A DNA stretch of 64,000 nt from Paenibacillaceae bacterium (GTDB lineage: Bacteria > Bacillota > Bacilli > Paenibacillales > NBRC-103111), in contig JAQSYI010000013.1 of the NCBI GenBank assembly GCA_029256185.1, positions 1-64,000 on the forward strand. Direction: 5' to 3'. The notes under the pieces are model-generated. The model made no database searches, was not told the DNA's origin, and saw only the letters and a program-made list of their open reading frames with translations. Both the position numbers and the translations under genes were made by a program. This document shows, piece after piece, positions 9,528-17,748 of the stretch (position 1 is its first letter; the number at the start of each line of letters is the position of its first letter).

Positions 9528-10556
9528 ATGCGCAGATTTGAAATCGATGAAAATCAAGTGAAGGAACTTATTGACCGGATCGTCCACAGGACGATGAATA
9601 TGGATTTTACATGGAACTGGTCGTGCGGGGTGGCGTATTACGGTATTTGCAAAGCCTGGGAGGTGACGGGAAAGCAGGAGTGTATTGATTTTCTGGTCAA
9701 TTGGGTGGATGAATATCTGGAGCTGGGATTGCCTCCCTTAATGGTCAATGCCTGCGCGATGGGGCATACAATGCTCACTTTGCACGAAGCCACAGGTGAT
9801 CCCAAGTATCTGGATTTGGCTGTGAAGAAGGCCGAATATCTTCGCAAGGAAGCTATCCGGTTCGGAGATGGCGTATTCCAGCATACCGTATCCTCGAAGA
9901 ATGACTTTCCCGAGCAAGCTTGGGCGGATACGCTGTTCATGGCTGCTTATTTTCTGCTGCGCCTGGGCTTTAAGCTGGACAACAAGGAATACATCGACGA
10001 TGCTCTTCATCAATTTTACTGGCATGAGGAGTATCTGCAGGATACAAAGACGAATTTGTTCTATCATGCCTGGGACAATGTAAGAAAAGATCATCTGTCA
10101 GGAATTTATTGGGGCCGCGCGAATGCTTGGGCTGCGTATACGATGGCACAGGCCTATAAATTGCTGAATCCGTTTATGCCCATGTGGATGCAGATTGGCG
10201 GTGCGCTCGGGGATCAATTAAGCGCGTTGGTCCGATTACAGTCTCCAGAGGGGCTGTGGAGAACGGTATTGGATGACGAAACCTCATATCCGGAGACATC
10301 TGCTTCCGCGGGGATTGCCGCCGCGCTGGGGGTCAAGGGACATCCGTTGCACGAACACGCCATAGCCAAAGCTTATGAAGGCATTCTAGCCAATATTGAT
10401 CAAGACGGTTCAGTCCGGAATGTGTCGGCCGGAACAGCAGTAATGTACTCCGCGGAAGATTACAAGGTTATTTCCAGGAAGAGAGTTCAGGGCTGGGGGC
10501 AGGGACTGACTTTGGCATTTTTGGTGGCGCTGCTTCAGAATCGCGGGAATAAGTAA
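9528..10556 (+). CDS. Unsaturated rhamnogalacturonyl hydrolase, GH105
   Basis: A 342-residue (alpha/alpha)6-barrel protein resembling YteR and YesR. Key stretches are WADTLFMAAYFL (carrying the catalytic Asp), YHAWD and WGRANAWAAY. The family hydrates the 4,5-double bond of the uronic acid left by rhamnogalacturonan lyases and frees it from rhamnose. No signal peptide. ATG 9528 is favoured over ATG 9519 because GGGAG abuts the latter. It completes an esterase, GH28 and GH105 set for pectin side-chain-free backbone fragments. A large hairpin follows at 10642. Confidence 0.9.
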   Translation: MRRFEIDENQVKELIDRIVHRTMNMDFTWNWSCGVAYYGICKAWEVTGKQECIDFLVNWVDEYLELGLPPLMVNACAMGHTMLTLHEATGDPKYLDLAVKKAEYLRKEAIRFGDGVFQHTVSSKNDFPEQAWADTLFMAAYFLLRLGFKLDNKEYIDDALHQFYWHEEYLQDTKTNLFYHAWDNVRKDHLSGIYWGRANAWAAYTMAQAYKLLNPFMPMWMQIGGALGDQLSALVRLQSPEGLWRTVLDDETSYPETSASAGIAAALGVKGHPLHEHAIAKAYEGILANIDQDGSVRNVSAGTAVMYSAEDYKVISRKRVQGWGQGLTLAFLVALLQNRGNK

Positions 10557-10934
10557 GGCGGTTTAGTTTTGGGGATATGGATTTGGGAGATACAACGTGT
10601 TGCTCCGCTTGCTAAGGCTGCCAAAGCTGCCGTCCCCTAATAGGCCATCCCACTGATGAACGCTCAACGCAGCGCTGCATCAGTGGGATGGCCTTTGGAT
10701 TTTCAGGAATAAATCCCACCTGCCTGGCCATTACGGCGGCTGGACATCTCCAGGTCAGGCCATCCCATACGCAATATGCCAGAAGCGGAACGGCCAGGAG
10801 GAGGATCACAGAAGGAACTAGTAGATGATGGGCAGACTGAAAACATCTTGATTTTTAGCGGAAAAGAGTTCATTGTATGAACCAGACAACACGTTGTTCC
10901 CGCGGCGTGCAAAACTTGAACGAAAGGTGATCCC
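10557..10934. other. Intergenic region with hairpin and second repeat copy
   Basis: This stretch contains a 17-bp perfect inverted repeat (10642-10694) and copy 2 of the ~110-bp repeat (10831-10941), which supplies the ribosome binding site for the next gene. A further GGCCATCCCAT occurs at about 10768, echoing one hairpin arm. No gene is supported here. Confidence 0.6.
10642..10694 (+). terminator. Long hairpin, probable operon terminator
   Basis: AGGCCATCCCACTGATG (10642-10658) is the exact reverse complement of CATCAGTGGGATGGCCT (10678-10694), with a 19-nt loop. Only TTGGATTTTC follows, so the T-tract is poor; it may stop transcription or protect the 3' end of the pectin operon mRNA. Confidence 0.6.
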
Positions 10935-10941
10935 ATGGACG
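10831..10941 (+). repeat. Direct repeat copy 2 (leader of CPBP protease)
   Basis: About 91 percent identical by eye to 690-801. It includes the ribosome site GAAAGGTGA (10922-10930) and ends at the CPBP start codon. Copies 1 and 2 lie on the same strand about 10.1 kb apart and enclose the pectin operon. Confidence 0.8.
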
Positions 10942-11681
10942 TTATTAAAAAACAGTTCAAAATAGTCTTCGATCCACAGACAGAGAAGGCGCTGGACAAG
11001 AAAGACGGATGGTATGCGATTGCTTATTTTTTATATCTGATGATTTTTATCTATTTATTAGGGCTGTTTATGTTTAAGACCAGTTATATCAATGATCTGT
11101 CGCGTCATTTTGATAATAAATATCTTTTCAAAAATATGCTGTATTTTCCAATAGCGCTTCTTCAGATCCTGCCGGTTTTTCTAATCCTGTATTTGCGTAA
11201 ACAACCCGTCTGGACAATGGGATTAACCCTCCGGAGGTTGATACCGTCGATTGTTATCGGAATTATCGCTTGTTTGCCCCTTAACCTTACAAAACTATTT
11301 AACTACATAGATCATAGCAATGGATTCCATCTTAAGGGCAGCGAGGCCTTCTATAATTTAGTTTATTTCCTGGTTTTTATTGCATTTGTAGAGGAGCTTA
11401 TCTTCCGGGGATTTATTCAAGCCAGGGTGCTCCGGCTGGTAAGCAACAAATATCTTGCCATTCTCATCGTAGCTGTGATGTTCTCGGTCATGCATATTCC
11501 CTTTCAGATGATCAAGGCGCAGATGGGCTTGATTGAATTTATAGCTTACGACTGGCCGCATCTGTTGATTACCGGACTCATGCATATTTATTTTGTCTAC
11601 ATCTATACAAGAACGAATAATCTTGTTGCTCCTTCAATAGCGCATGGACTCAATGATTTTATACAGACCTCTATTTATTAA
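10935..11681 (+). CDS. CPBP-family intramembrane glutamic/metallo-protease (CAAX protease-like)
   Basis: A 248-residue membrane protein with several hydrophobic helices. The CPBP motifs are complete: EELIFRGF (EExxxR, about residue 153), the second-helix FSVMHIPFQ with its conserved His, and HGLNDF near the C-terminus. Bacterial members cleave membrane peptides, are often involved in bacteriocin immunity or maturation, or have no known target. The start follows GAAAGGTGA. Base composition is clearly more A+T rich than the flanking glycan genes, and its leader is duplicated at 690, hinting at a separate history. Confidence 0.85.
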   Translation: MDVIKKQFKIVFDPQTEKALDKKDGWYAIAYFLYLMIFIYLLGLFMFKTSYINDLSRHFDNKYLFKNMLYFPIALLQILPVFLILYLRKQPVWTMGLTLRRLIPSIVIGIIACLPLNLTKLFNYIDHSNGFHLKGSEAFYNLVYFLVFIAFVEELIFRGFIQARVLRLVSNKYLAILIVAVMFSVMHIPFQMIKAQMGLIEFIAYDWPHLLITGLMHIYFVYIYTRTNNLVAPSIAHGLNDFIQTSIY

Positions 11682-11911
11682 ACACCCCTGCATATTAAAC
11701 ACCGCAACCTATTCTAACCCTATTGGACAAAACAGCGTACCGCCTCCGCGCAGCAGTGTGAGCGGGGGCTGATGCTTGTTATTGCGGATCTGCCGCCGCG
11801 GAACAACCCGGGCTTGGAAGCAGCTTTATTCGCGGGGAAAAATCCGCTCCCTCTCTTTTTTTGCCAGCTCTGAAATGCTAGACTAAGGATATATCCGTAT
11901 AGCAGAAGGGG

Positions 11912-13759
11912 GTGAATATCATAAAAGAACGCTTTTTACGGTTCAGCCATTCGCTTACGTGGAAGCTGTCCATTATGTTCTTCTCCATTATTCTGTTCAT
12001 TGTGGCGTCTGTCGCCGTTTTTTCCTATCTGGAATCCTCCCGCAGCATCAAGGGGGATGTGGAGCGCTCCAGCATGCAAATTCTGAAGGAAGCCAACCTG
12101 AATCTGGAGAGATACTTCAGGGAATATGAGCAATTCTTTGTCCAGGTGGCTTCAAGCGGAGATTTCACCCAATGGTTTCAAGGGGAGCAACGCTCTGACC
12201 CGGTTCTTTCCTTCAACAGATTGAAGGACAACTATTTCCATCCCTTCGCCACTCTGCACCCGGAGGTATTGTCCATCACGCTGCTCAACGGGAACGGGCT
12301 CGAGAATCATTATACAACGGGATCCGGTCCTGCCTTGCGATATGACTATTCCATGAAGAATGAAGCATGGATAACGGAGGAGCAGAGCTCCCCAGGCCTG
12401 AACATGCTCATGACTCGAAGCGGCCATTACGTGGAGCTTAACAATGAGAGAAGAGAGGTTTCGGTGCTCACCTTGTTCAAGCCGTATTCGTTCTCCTTCC
12501 AGAAGAAGGGTTGGATCAAGATGGATATTGCCTTGGAGCCGATCCAATCGATTCTCTCTGAGCTGAAGACAGAGGACAGGGGCAGCGGCATGATTGTGGA
12601 TAAAGCGGGCATGATTATCGCCCACAGCAATCCGGCACAATTCCTGACCCCGGTTCCGGCGCTTATTGAAAGCGGTATCCGGAGCAACCCGGATGGTTTC
12701 TTCTACTCGTCCGAGAGCGAACAGATGATTACCTATCGCAACATCGACAAGACGGAATGGAAAATCATCTCCACCGTCCCCTACCGCGATGCGGCCCGGA
12801 GTGTGTTCCGCGTCAAGAACGTGACCATCGGAATTTCTCTGGCCGGGCTGTTCCTTGCCTTGCTGCTGGTGATTCTGGTCTCCTCCTCCAGCACGAGGAA
12901 GCTGCGCCAGCTTAGGCGGGTGATGCTGGAGACCAGCCTGAGCAACATGGGAGTGCGCGCGGATGTGGACGGCAGAGACGAGGTGGCGGATCTGGGCCGG
13001 GTGTACAACAAGATGCTGGCTAACCTGGAAGACTCCCTGGAGGAGCTGGGGAAGACCCGTTACGCCCAGCAGCAGGCGGTTCTGTCGGCGCTCCAGTCCC
13101 AGATCAACTCCCACTTCCTGTACAACGCGCTGGAATCCATCAAGAGTATGGCTTATGTTGCCAATCAGGAGGAGATTGTGCGCATGACGCTGGCGCTCTC
13201 CGAGCTGCTGCGCTATGTGTCCAATTACCAGAATACGTCGGTGCCTGTGCAGCAGGAAATCCAGTATGTGGCGAATTATATGCATATTATGCAAACCCAG
13301 TATGGCGAAGATCTGACCTATGAAATTATTCAGGAGGCAGGGACGAATGAGACGCTTTGTCTGAAGGCGGTGATCCAGCCCATCGTGGAAAACAGCATTC
13401 GATATGGCCTGGAGCAGACGGGCCAGCCTCTGTTTGTCAGGATAGAGACGGTCCGGTTATCCGAGGGCTGTCTGAGTATCCGGATTAGCGATACGGGCCC
13501 GGGCTTCGATCAGGAAACGCTGACAAGAATGAACAGCAAGCTGCAAGACAGCAATGTGGATGCTCATTACCGCCAGCTCTCCAACATCGGTCTGCTTAAT
13601 GTGCATTATCGTCTGCGGGTGTATTACAAGGATGAGCAGGCAGGGATTACCATCTGCAATCGGGCGGATGGAAACGGGGCCGAAGTCACAGTCACCTTGC
13701 CTGACCGGCCCGCAAGGAAGGGAGAAGCTGCTAATGAACCGAATCTTGATTGTGGATAA
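11912..13759 (+). CDS. YesM-type sensor histidine kinase
   Basis: A 615-residue membrane kinase with helix one (about 17-40), an extracytoplasmic dCache-like sensor, helix two (about 298-320), a HAMP-type linker, the His_kinase box (QSQINSHFLYNALE, phospho-His within SHFLYN) and an ATPase domain with the N-box VENSIRYG and DTGPGF. It would phosphorylate the response regulator whose gene overlaps its 3' end. The only standard start is GTG 11912, but this codon lies inside the Shine-Dalgarno (AGAAGGGGGTGA); the rare codon ATA at 11921 is better placed. Likely senses a plant sugar for the xylan-type importer downstream. Confidence 0.9.
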   Translation: MNIIKERFLRFSHSLTWKLSIMFFSIILFIVASVAVFSYLESSRSIKGDVERSSMQILKEANLNLERYFREYEQFFVQVASSGDFTQWFQGEQRSDPVLSFNRLKDNYFHPFATLHPEVLSITLLNGNGLENHYTTGSGPALRYDYSMKNEAWITEEQSSPGLNMLMTRSGHYVELNNERREVSVLTLFKPYSFSFQKKGWIKMDIALEPIQSILSELKTEDRGSGMIVDKAGMIIAHSNPAQFLTPVPALIESGIRSNPDGFFYSSESEQMITYRNIDKTEWKIISTVPYRDAARSVFRVKNVTIGISLAGLFLALLLVILVSSSSTRKLRQLRRVMLETSLSNMGVRADVDGRDEVADLGRVYNKMLANLEDSLEELGKTRYAQQQAVLSALQSQINSHFLYNALESIKSMAYVANQEEIVRMTLALSELLRYVSNYQNTSVPVQQEIQYVANYMHIMQTQYGEDLTYEIIQEAGTNETLCLKAVIQPIVENSIRYGLEQTGQPLFVRIETVRLSEGCLSIRISDTGPGFDQETLTRMNSKLQDSNVDAHYRQLSNIGLLNVHYRLRVYYKDEQAGITICNRADGNGAEVTVTLPDRPARKGEAANEPNLDCG

Positions 13760-14825
13760 TTCACCCATCATCCGTACCGGGCTGGCCAAGATGACCGAGG
13801 ATTACCCGGGGGAGGTGATGGTGTCGGGAACGGCGGCCAACGGAAGATTGGCCTTGGACTGGCTGGAGGGGCATTATGCGGACATCTGCATTACCGACAT
13901 CAGAATGCCCTTGATGGATGGACTGGAGCTGATCGAATATATAAACAGTCATTATCCGTGGATGTCTTGCATCATTATTTCCAGTTATGATGATTTCAGC
14001 TATGCCAAATCGGGCCTGGAGCTGGGAGCAGTGGATTATCTGCTTAAGCCGGTTAGCCAGGAGAATTTGTACCGGGTGCTGGATAAGGCGTTTCAGCGAA
14101 TTCGGGAAACCCGGAATCATGCCGCCAATATGCTGCTGCTGAAGCATCTGACCATACATCGGGACATGATGGCGCGGTGGGTGGAGCATATCCGCTACAA
14201 CCGGCATGAAACCATGCCGTTATTGATTGTAGATACCCTGGATATGCTGGAAAAATGGGTGGAGCGGCGTTATGAGCTGCTCAATCCCCTGGCCATGGAG
14301 TGGCTGTTCCTGGTTGTGGAGGAGCTGAAGCATGAGAAAATCACCTTCCATCTGGAGGAAGGCAAGGATTTGGGGCTGGGTGACAGGGTGACTCCCATGG
14401 ACAAGGTGAGGTTTTACTTCCGCATCTGCTGCGTCAGAAGGCTGGAGGAAGGGGCGCGCTATTTATTCAGGATTATGAACGGGTCCCGGGATAACCAGAC
14501 GCGCAAAGCCATTGAGCGGGTTCAGGCTTTCCTTGAAGAAAACTACGCGGCCAAGGATATAAGCTTGCAGCAGGTGGCAGATCATATCGGGTTTAGCAAG
14601 AACTACTTGTCCAATCTGTTCAAGCAGGAGACAGGCACGACGGTCTGGAACTATCTGGTGGAATATCGGATGAAAAAGGCCAGGGAAATGCTGCTGAACA
14701 CGGAGCTCAAGCTGTACGAAATTGCGGATAGGCTGGGATACAGCGAACAAATTTATTTTTCGCGGATTTTCAAGGAGCATTATGGTCTGAGTCCGTTGGA
14801 GTTTAAGAAGAGAATTGAGCAATAA
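13734..14825 (+). CDS. YesN-type response regulator with AraC output domain
   Basis: A 363-residue protein with a receiver domain (phospho-acceptor Asp in ITDIRMP, about residue 56; Lys in LLKPVS), a central linker and a C-terminal AraC domain (QVADHIGFSKNYLSNLF and IADRLGYSEQIYFSRIF). It overlaps the kinase gene by 26 nt, showing translational coupling. Its start at 13734 is set by an AAGGGAGAA ribosome site; the frame extends upstream only as antisense-free overlap with the kinase. Such regulators activate nearby LplABC-type importer operons. A bidirectional terminator follows. Confidence 0.92.
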   Translation: MNRILIVDNSPIIRTGLAKMTEDYPGEVMVSGTAANGRLALDWLEGHYADICITDIRMPLMDGLELIEYINSHYPWMSCIIISSYDDFSYAKSGLELGAVDYLLKPVSQENLYRVLDKAFQRIRETRNHAANMLLLKHLTIHRDMMARWVEHIRYNRHETMPLLIVDTLDMLEKWVERRYELLNPLAMEWLFLVVEELKHEKITFHLEEGKDLGLGDRVTPMDKVRFYFRICCVRRLEEGARYLFRIMNGSRDNQTRKAIERVQAFLEENYAAKDISLQQVADHIGFSKNYLSNLFKQETGTTVWNYLVEYRMKKAREMLLNTELKLYEIADRLGYSEQIYFSRIFKEHYGLSPLEFKKRIEQ

Positions 14826-14844
14826 GAAATGGATGCATAAGGAC

Positions 14845-14880
14845 AAGGGCCTCAGCAGTCCTGCGGGACATGAGGCCCTT
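14845..14880. terminator. Bidirectional terminator between convergent genes
   Basis: AAGGGCCTCA (14845-14854) pairs perfectly with TGAGGCCCTT (14871-14880); the loop holds an inner GTCC/GGAC stem. It separates the response regulator (+) from the glycosidase (-), whose stop codon is only 4 nt further on. Confidence 0.8.
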
Positions 14881-14884
14881 TACT

Positions 14885-16612
14885 CTACTGTGCTTCCTCG
14901 AGCAGAAGGATGGCGGTTAAAGCGGCTGTCCAGTGATAATCGCGGATGCTGTCAATCTTTGCACGGATATCATATGGCTTGCGGCGCGGGCCCTTGCGGT
15001 CGCAGTCCACCGGGTCTACACGGTCTGTAGAATCGTAATATTCGAACACAACGCCGTACTTCACATAATACTTGTTGACTAAATCGATGGTTTTTTTCTT
15101 GAGCCAGGCCGCTTCCTCCTGCCTGCCCTGTTTACGGAGTCCCAGGATGATGAAGAAATTCATGTTGATCCACGTTGGCCCCCTCCACATATCGGTGCCC
15201 CATTCCGGCTCGGAGACAGCGATGCTGGGCACCGGGCAGGCGGTCAGAAAGTGGCGGGGATCCTGCAGCATGCTCACTAACCCCTCCGTATGCCGTTTGG
15301 GCAGCTTATCCAGCAGCAAGGGCAAAAATCCGCTGACGGACTTGACGGGGGACAGAGCGCCGTCGTGCTCCAGATCGTAGTAGAACTGGTCCTTCTCGCT
15401 CCATAGAAGGGTCTGAATGAATTGCGAAAGCTCCTCCCCACGCTGCGCCCAAGCCGCCGCCTTCTCCTCCTGCCTCAGCTGCTGACAAATCAGAGAGAGA
15501 TACTGCATATCCAGCGCCATGAACACATTGAAATCTACTGCATCCATCTTGACGGCTTTATCAAAGCGGGAGGAATTATCCATGCCCGACTCGCCGGACC
15601 GGCACATAACATCGCCAGCAATACTCCATTCCAACAGTCCGTTGCCGTTCACATCCCGGTTCTGCAGGTTCCACTCCAGATATCTCTCCAGATAGGGGAG
15701 AGCACGCGTCAGCATCTCCTCCTTGTTCAACCGGCGGAAGTTTTCCCAGATACCCCAGGCCAGAATAGGCGGCTGGGTAATGTTGCTTTTCCAGCCTCTT
15801 ACGGAAATCTGGTGGGGAATCATGCCGTCCTCCAGTTGGGCCTCCAGCATGGTGAAGAGGCACTCGCAGGATAACTCAGGGTCCAACTCATTCATGGCCA
15901 GCGAATGAAACACCGTGTCCCAGAGCCACATGTCCCGGTGGGGCACCCGGTCCGGGGTGGACCAATGCTGCTTCAGCCCGGCCTCGGCGGCTAGTGTGTT
16001 CACCTTCATAACGGATACGCATTTCTGCAGCAGACGGTCCAAGGATGGTTCAGCCAGCAGGGGCAGGCCAAGACAGAGGCCCACCCGCTCAGACACAACC
16101 TCTTCCATGGCTATGGATAGTCCCGCTTGTGCCCGGTCAACCGCTTCCTCGCGGCTACGTCCGAAGGATACGGCGAATCTGTTCTCCCGGTGGGCCAGCA
16201 CTACCCAGTCTCCGGTCTTCGCATCCCAGGTGAGCATCATGCCGGGATGCTCCTCCATAGCGCTGCTCCCTGCCATGTCTCCAGCCGCTTCCTCAGCAAA
16301 GCCAAGCGCAAGCTTTACGCCCATGCAGCTTAAGCCCGCCAGCGTGTGCCAGTGGGAGTAAGCCAGGGTCAATGCTCCCGCTGCGCCGCTCCAGGAGCAA
16401 GCGTCCCCTGTCACATAGGATACTATGAAATCGGCGGGCAGATTGACGGACAGCTTCCGTCTTAGCGGAGTATGAAACAGCAAATCAGGAAGCCGTTCTC
16501 CCCATGTGGCCACGAACCGGGAGGCCGTATCCGTTGGCCCATCCATTCCCGAAAAGGCGAATATCGCTCCTTCCCCTAAGCGGTTCGGCAATCTTTCCAT
16601 TCCCAATACCAT
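14885..16612 (-). CDS. (alpha/alpha)6-toroid glycosidase, MGH1/GH63/trehalase-like
   Basis: A 575-residue enzyme with an N-terminal beta domain and a C-terminal alpha-toroid of the GH37/GH63/MGH1 group. Characteristic stretches are ITQPPILAWGIWE, the GESGMDNSSRFD acid region and MWRGPTWINMNFF. Such proteins cleave alpha-linked glucose or mannose units by inversion. No signal peptide, so it is cytoplasmic. The start at 16612 (ATG GTA TTG) lies 8 nt after GAGGAGG; the open frame runs much further upstream into the divergent gene and is not coding there. It is divergently paired with an AraC regulator, which probably controls it. Confidence 0.8.
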   Translation of the reverse strand: MVLGMERLPNRLGEGAIFAFSGMDGPTDTASRFVATWGERLPDLLFHTPLRRKLSVNLPADFIVSYVTGDACSWSGAAGALTLAYSHWHTLAGLSCMGVKLALGFAEEAAGDMAGSSAMEEHPGMMLTWDAKTGDWVVLAHRENRFAVSFGRSREEAVDRAQAGLSIAMEEVVSERVGLCLGLPLLAEPSLDRLLQKCVSVMKVNTLAAEAGLKQHWSTPDRVPHRDMWLWDTVFHSLAMNELDPELSCECLFTMLEAQLEDGMIPHQISVRGWKSNITQPPILAWGIWENFRRLNKEEMLTRALPYLERYLEWNLQNRDVNGNGLLEWSIAGDVMCRSGESGMDNSSRFDKAVKMDAVDFNVFMALDMQYLSLICQQLRQEEKAAAWAQRGEELSQFIQTLLWSEKDQFYYDLEHDGALSPVKSVSGFLPLLLDKLPKRHTEGLVSMLQDPRHFLTACPVPSIAVSEPEWGTDMWRGPTWINMNFFIILGLRKQGRQEEAAWLKKKTIDLVNKYYVKYGVVFEYYDSTDRVDPVDCDRKGPRRKPYDIRAKIDSIRDYHWTAALTAILLLEEAQ

Positions 16613-16641
16613 GTTCATTTCCTCCTCATGCATGCTGTTTA

Positions 16642-16665
16642 CTGCTTCATTATGGGATGAAGCAG
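16642..16665. promoter_or_regulatory. 24-bp palindrome in the divergent promoter region (candidate operator)
   Basis: CTGCTTCAT (16642-16650) and ATGAAGCAG (16657-16665) are perfect complements separated by TATGGG. It lies between the two divergent starts and upstream of the -10 of the AraC gene. A bound regulator here could act on both genes. Confidence 0.55.
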
Positions 16666-16700
16666 CAACGGATTCTATACTTCCGATTGCCCAAAAATGA

Positions 16701-16706
16701 TATAAT
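16701..16706 (+). promoter_or_regulatory. -10 element (TATAAT) of the AraC regulator gene
   Basis: A perfect TATAAT lies 54 bp before ATG 16760. No good -35 is seen at 16-18 bp spacing, which suits a promoter that needs an activator bound at the palindrome upstream. Confidence 0.5.
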
Positions 16707-16759
16707 CTTGCTAGGGCGTGCCCAGGAATTTTCAAACGCGCCCAGGGGAGGCTAAGCCA

Positions 16760-17641
16760 ATGACGCATAAAAAAAATGAACCTTTTGAGGGAAGCTCTTT
16801 TCCGCTGCGGGTTACCGTGCAAAAACAGAAGGAAGATCTGGTGAACCCCCATTGGCATGAGCATCTGGAGGTGCTCATGATTCTTGCAGGCAAGGCAAGG
16901 GTGCAGTTGAACGGAAAGCTGTTGGAGGGGGAAGCAGGGGATATTTTTTTTGTCAATTCCAATGTGCTGCATGGGGTTGAGGCCGTCGAGGCGGGGACGG
17001 AGCTCATGGGCGTGGTCTGGGATGTGCATCTCATCCAGCCACTATTGGAGGAGGTGGAGCTGCAGCACATGTACCAGCTCTTGATCCGATCCGAAGCCGA
17101 TCCTGTCCTGGCCCGGGCCGGGAGCGGGGAATGGAACAAGTATTGCGACCTGTTAATGGCAATTCGCCGGGAATATGAGGCCTGTGAGCTGGGATACCGG
17201 ACGGCTATCAAGTTCCACCTGTTCCAGCTGGTCCGGAAGCAGATGGGCAGGCTGGCGGACGCTTCTGATCTATTGAGGCTCACCCGGGATTACGAGCGGT
17301 TAAAGCCTGCCATAGCGTTCATCGAGCAGAACTACGGCAGCAAGCTGCTGCTGCAGGAGGTGGCTCAGTCTGTGAGGCTCAGTCTATTCCATTTCAGTCG
17401 GCTCTTCAAGCGGGGGATGAACCGGACGGTTCAGCAGTTTGTGCTGGAGGTCCGGCTCCGGGAAGCCAAGCGGCTGCTTCGGGATACGGATCTGCCCATG
17501 GCCGAGCTATCCGAGCGGGTTGGCTTTTGCAACGCGAATTATTTTGCCCGAATGTTCCGCGAGCATACGGGTACAACGCCGCTGAACATGCGCAAGCAAT
17601 TGCAGGCAGTAGTCTTTGAAGAGCATCACCCCCATGAATAG
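16760..17641 (+). CDS. AraC-family regulator with N-terminal cupin
   Basis: A 293-residue cytoplasmic one-component regulator. Residues about 20-100 form a cupin sugar-binding fold (HWHEHLEVLMIL, GDIFFVNSN, LHGVEAVE). The C-terminal AraC domain shows VAQSVRLSLFHFSRLFKRG and LSERVGFCNANYFARMFREH. The start at 16760 is preferred because GGGGAGG lies 8 nt upstream. It is divergent from the glycosidase and is followed after about 107 bp by an importer operon, so it could control either or both. Confidence 0.88.
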   Translation: MTHKKNEPFEGSSFPLRVTVQKQKEDLVNPHWHEHLEVLMILAGKARVQLNGKLLEGEAGDIFFVNSNVLHGVEAVEAGTELMGVVWDVHLIQPLLEEVELQHMYQLLIRSEADPVLARAGSGEWNKYCDLLMAIRREYEACELGYRTAIKFHLFQLVRKQMGRLADASDLLRLTRDYERLKPAIAFIEQNYGSKLLLQEVAQSVRLSLFHFSRLFKRGMNRTVQQFVLEVRLREAKRLLRDTDLPMAELSERVGFCNANYFARMFREHTGTTPLNMRKQLQAVVFEEHHPHE

Positions 17642-17686
17642 ACCGAACTAAGTAATATTCCTACAACATATCATAGGATTCTCATA

Positions 17687-17715
17687 TTGTTCCGGACGGC
17701 TGTTTTTTTTACAAT
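17687..17715 (+). promoter_or_regulatory. Probable promoter of importer B
   Basis: TTGTTC (17687-17692), exactly 17 bp, and TACAAT (17710-17715). CATATTGTT at 17683-17691 is also found upstream of importer C (29722-29730), at a similar distance from its -10. Confidence 0.55.
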
Positions 17716-17748
17716 AAGATTAGAAAACAGACGGAAGGAGACAACAGG

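Noticed and set aside
11682..11911. Possible riboswitch upstream of the kinase
   Set aside because: No known riboswitch core or terminator/antiterminator pair could be recognised; only GC-rich short stems.
12152..13294. Long minus-strand frame of 380 codons
   Set aside because: It is antisense to the YesM kinase and its His-rich, low-complexity translation is the mirror of that gene's codon pattern; no ribosome site.
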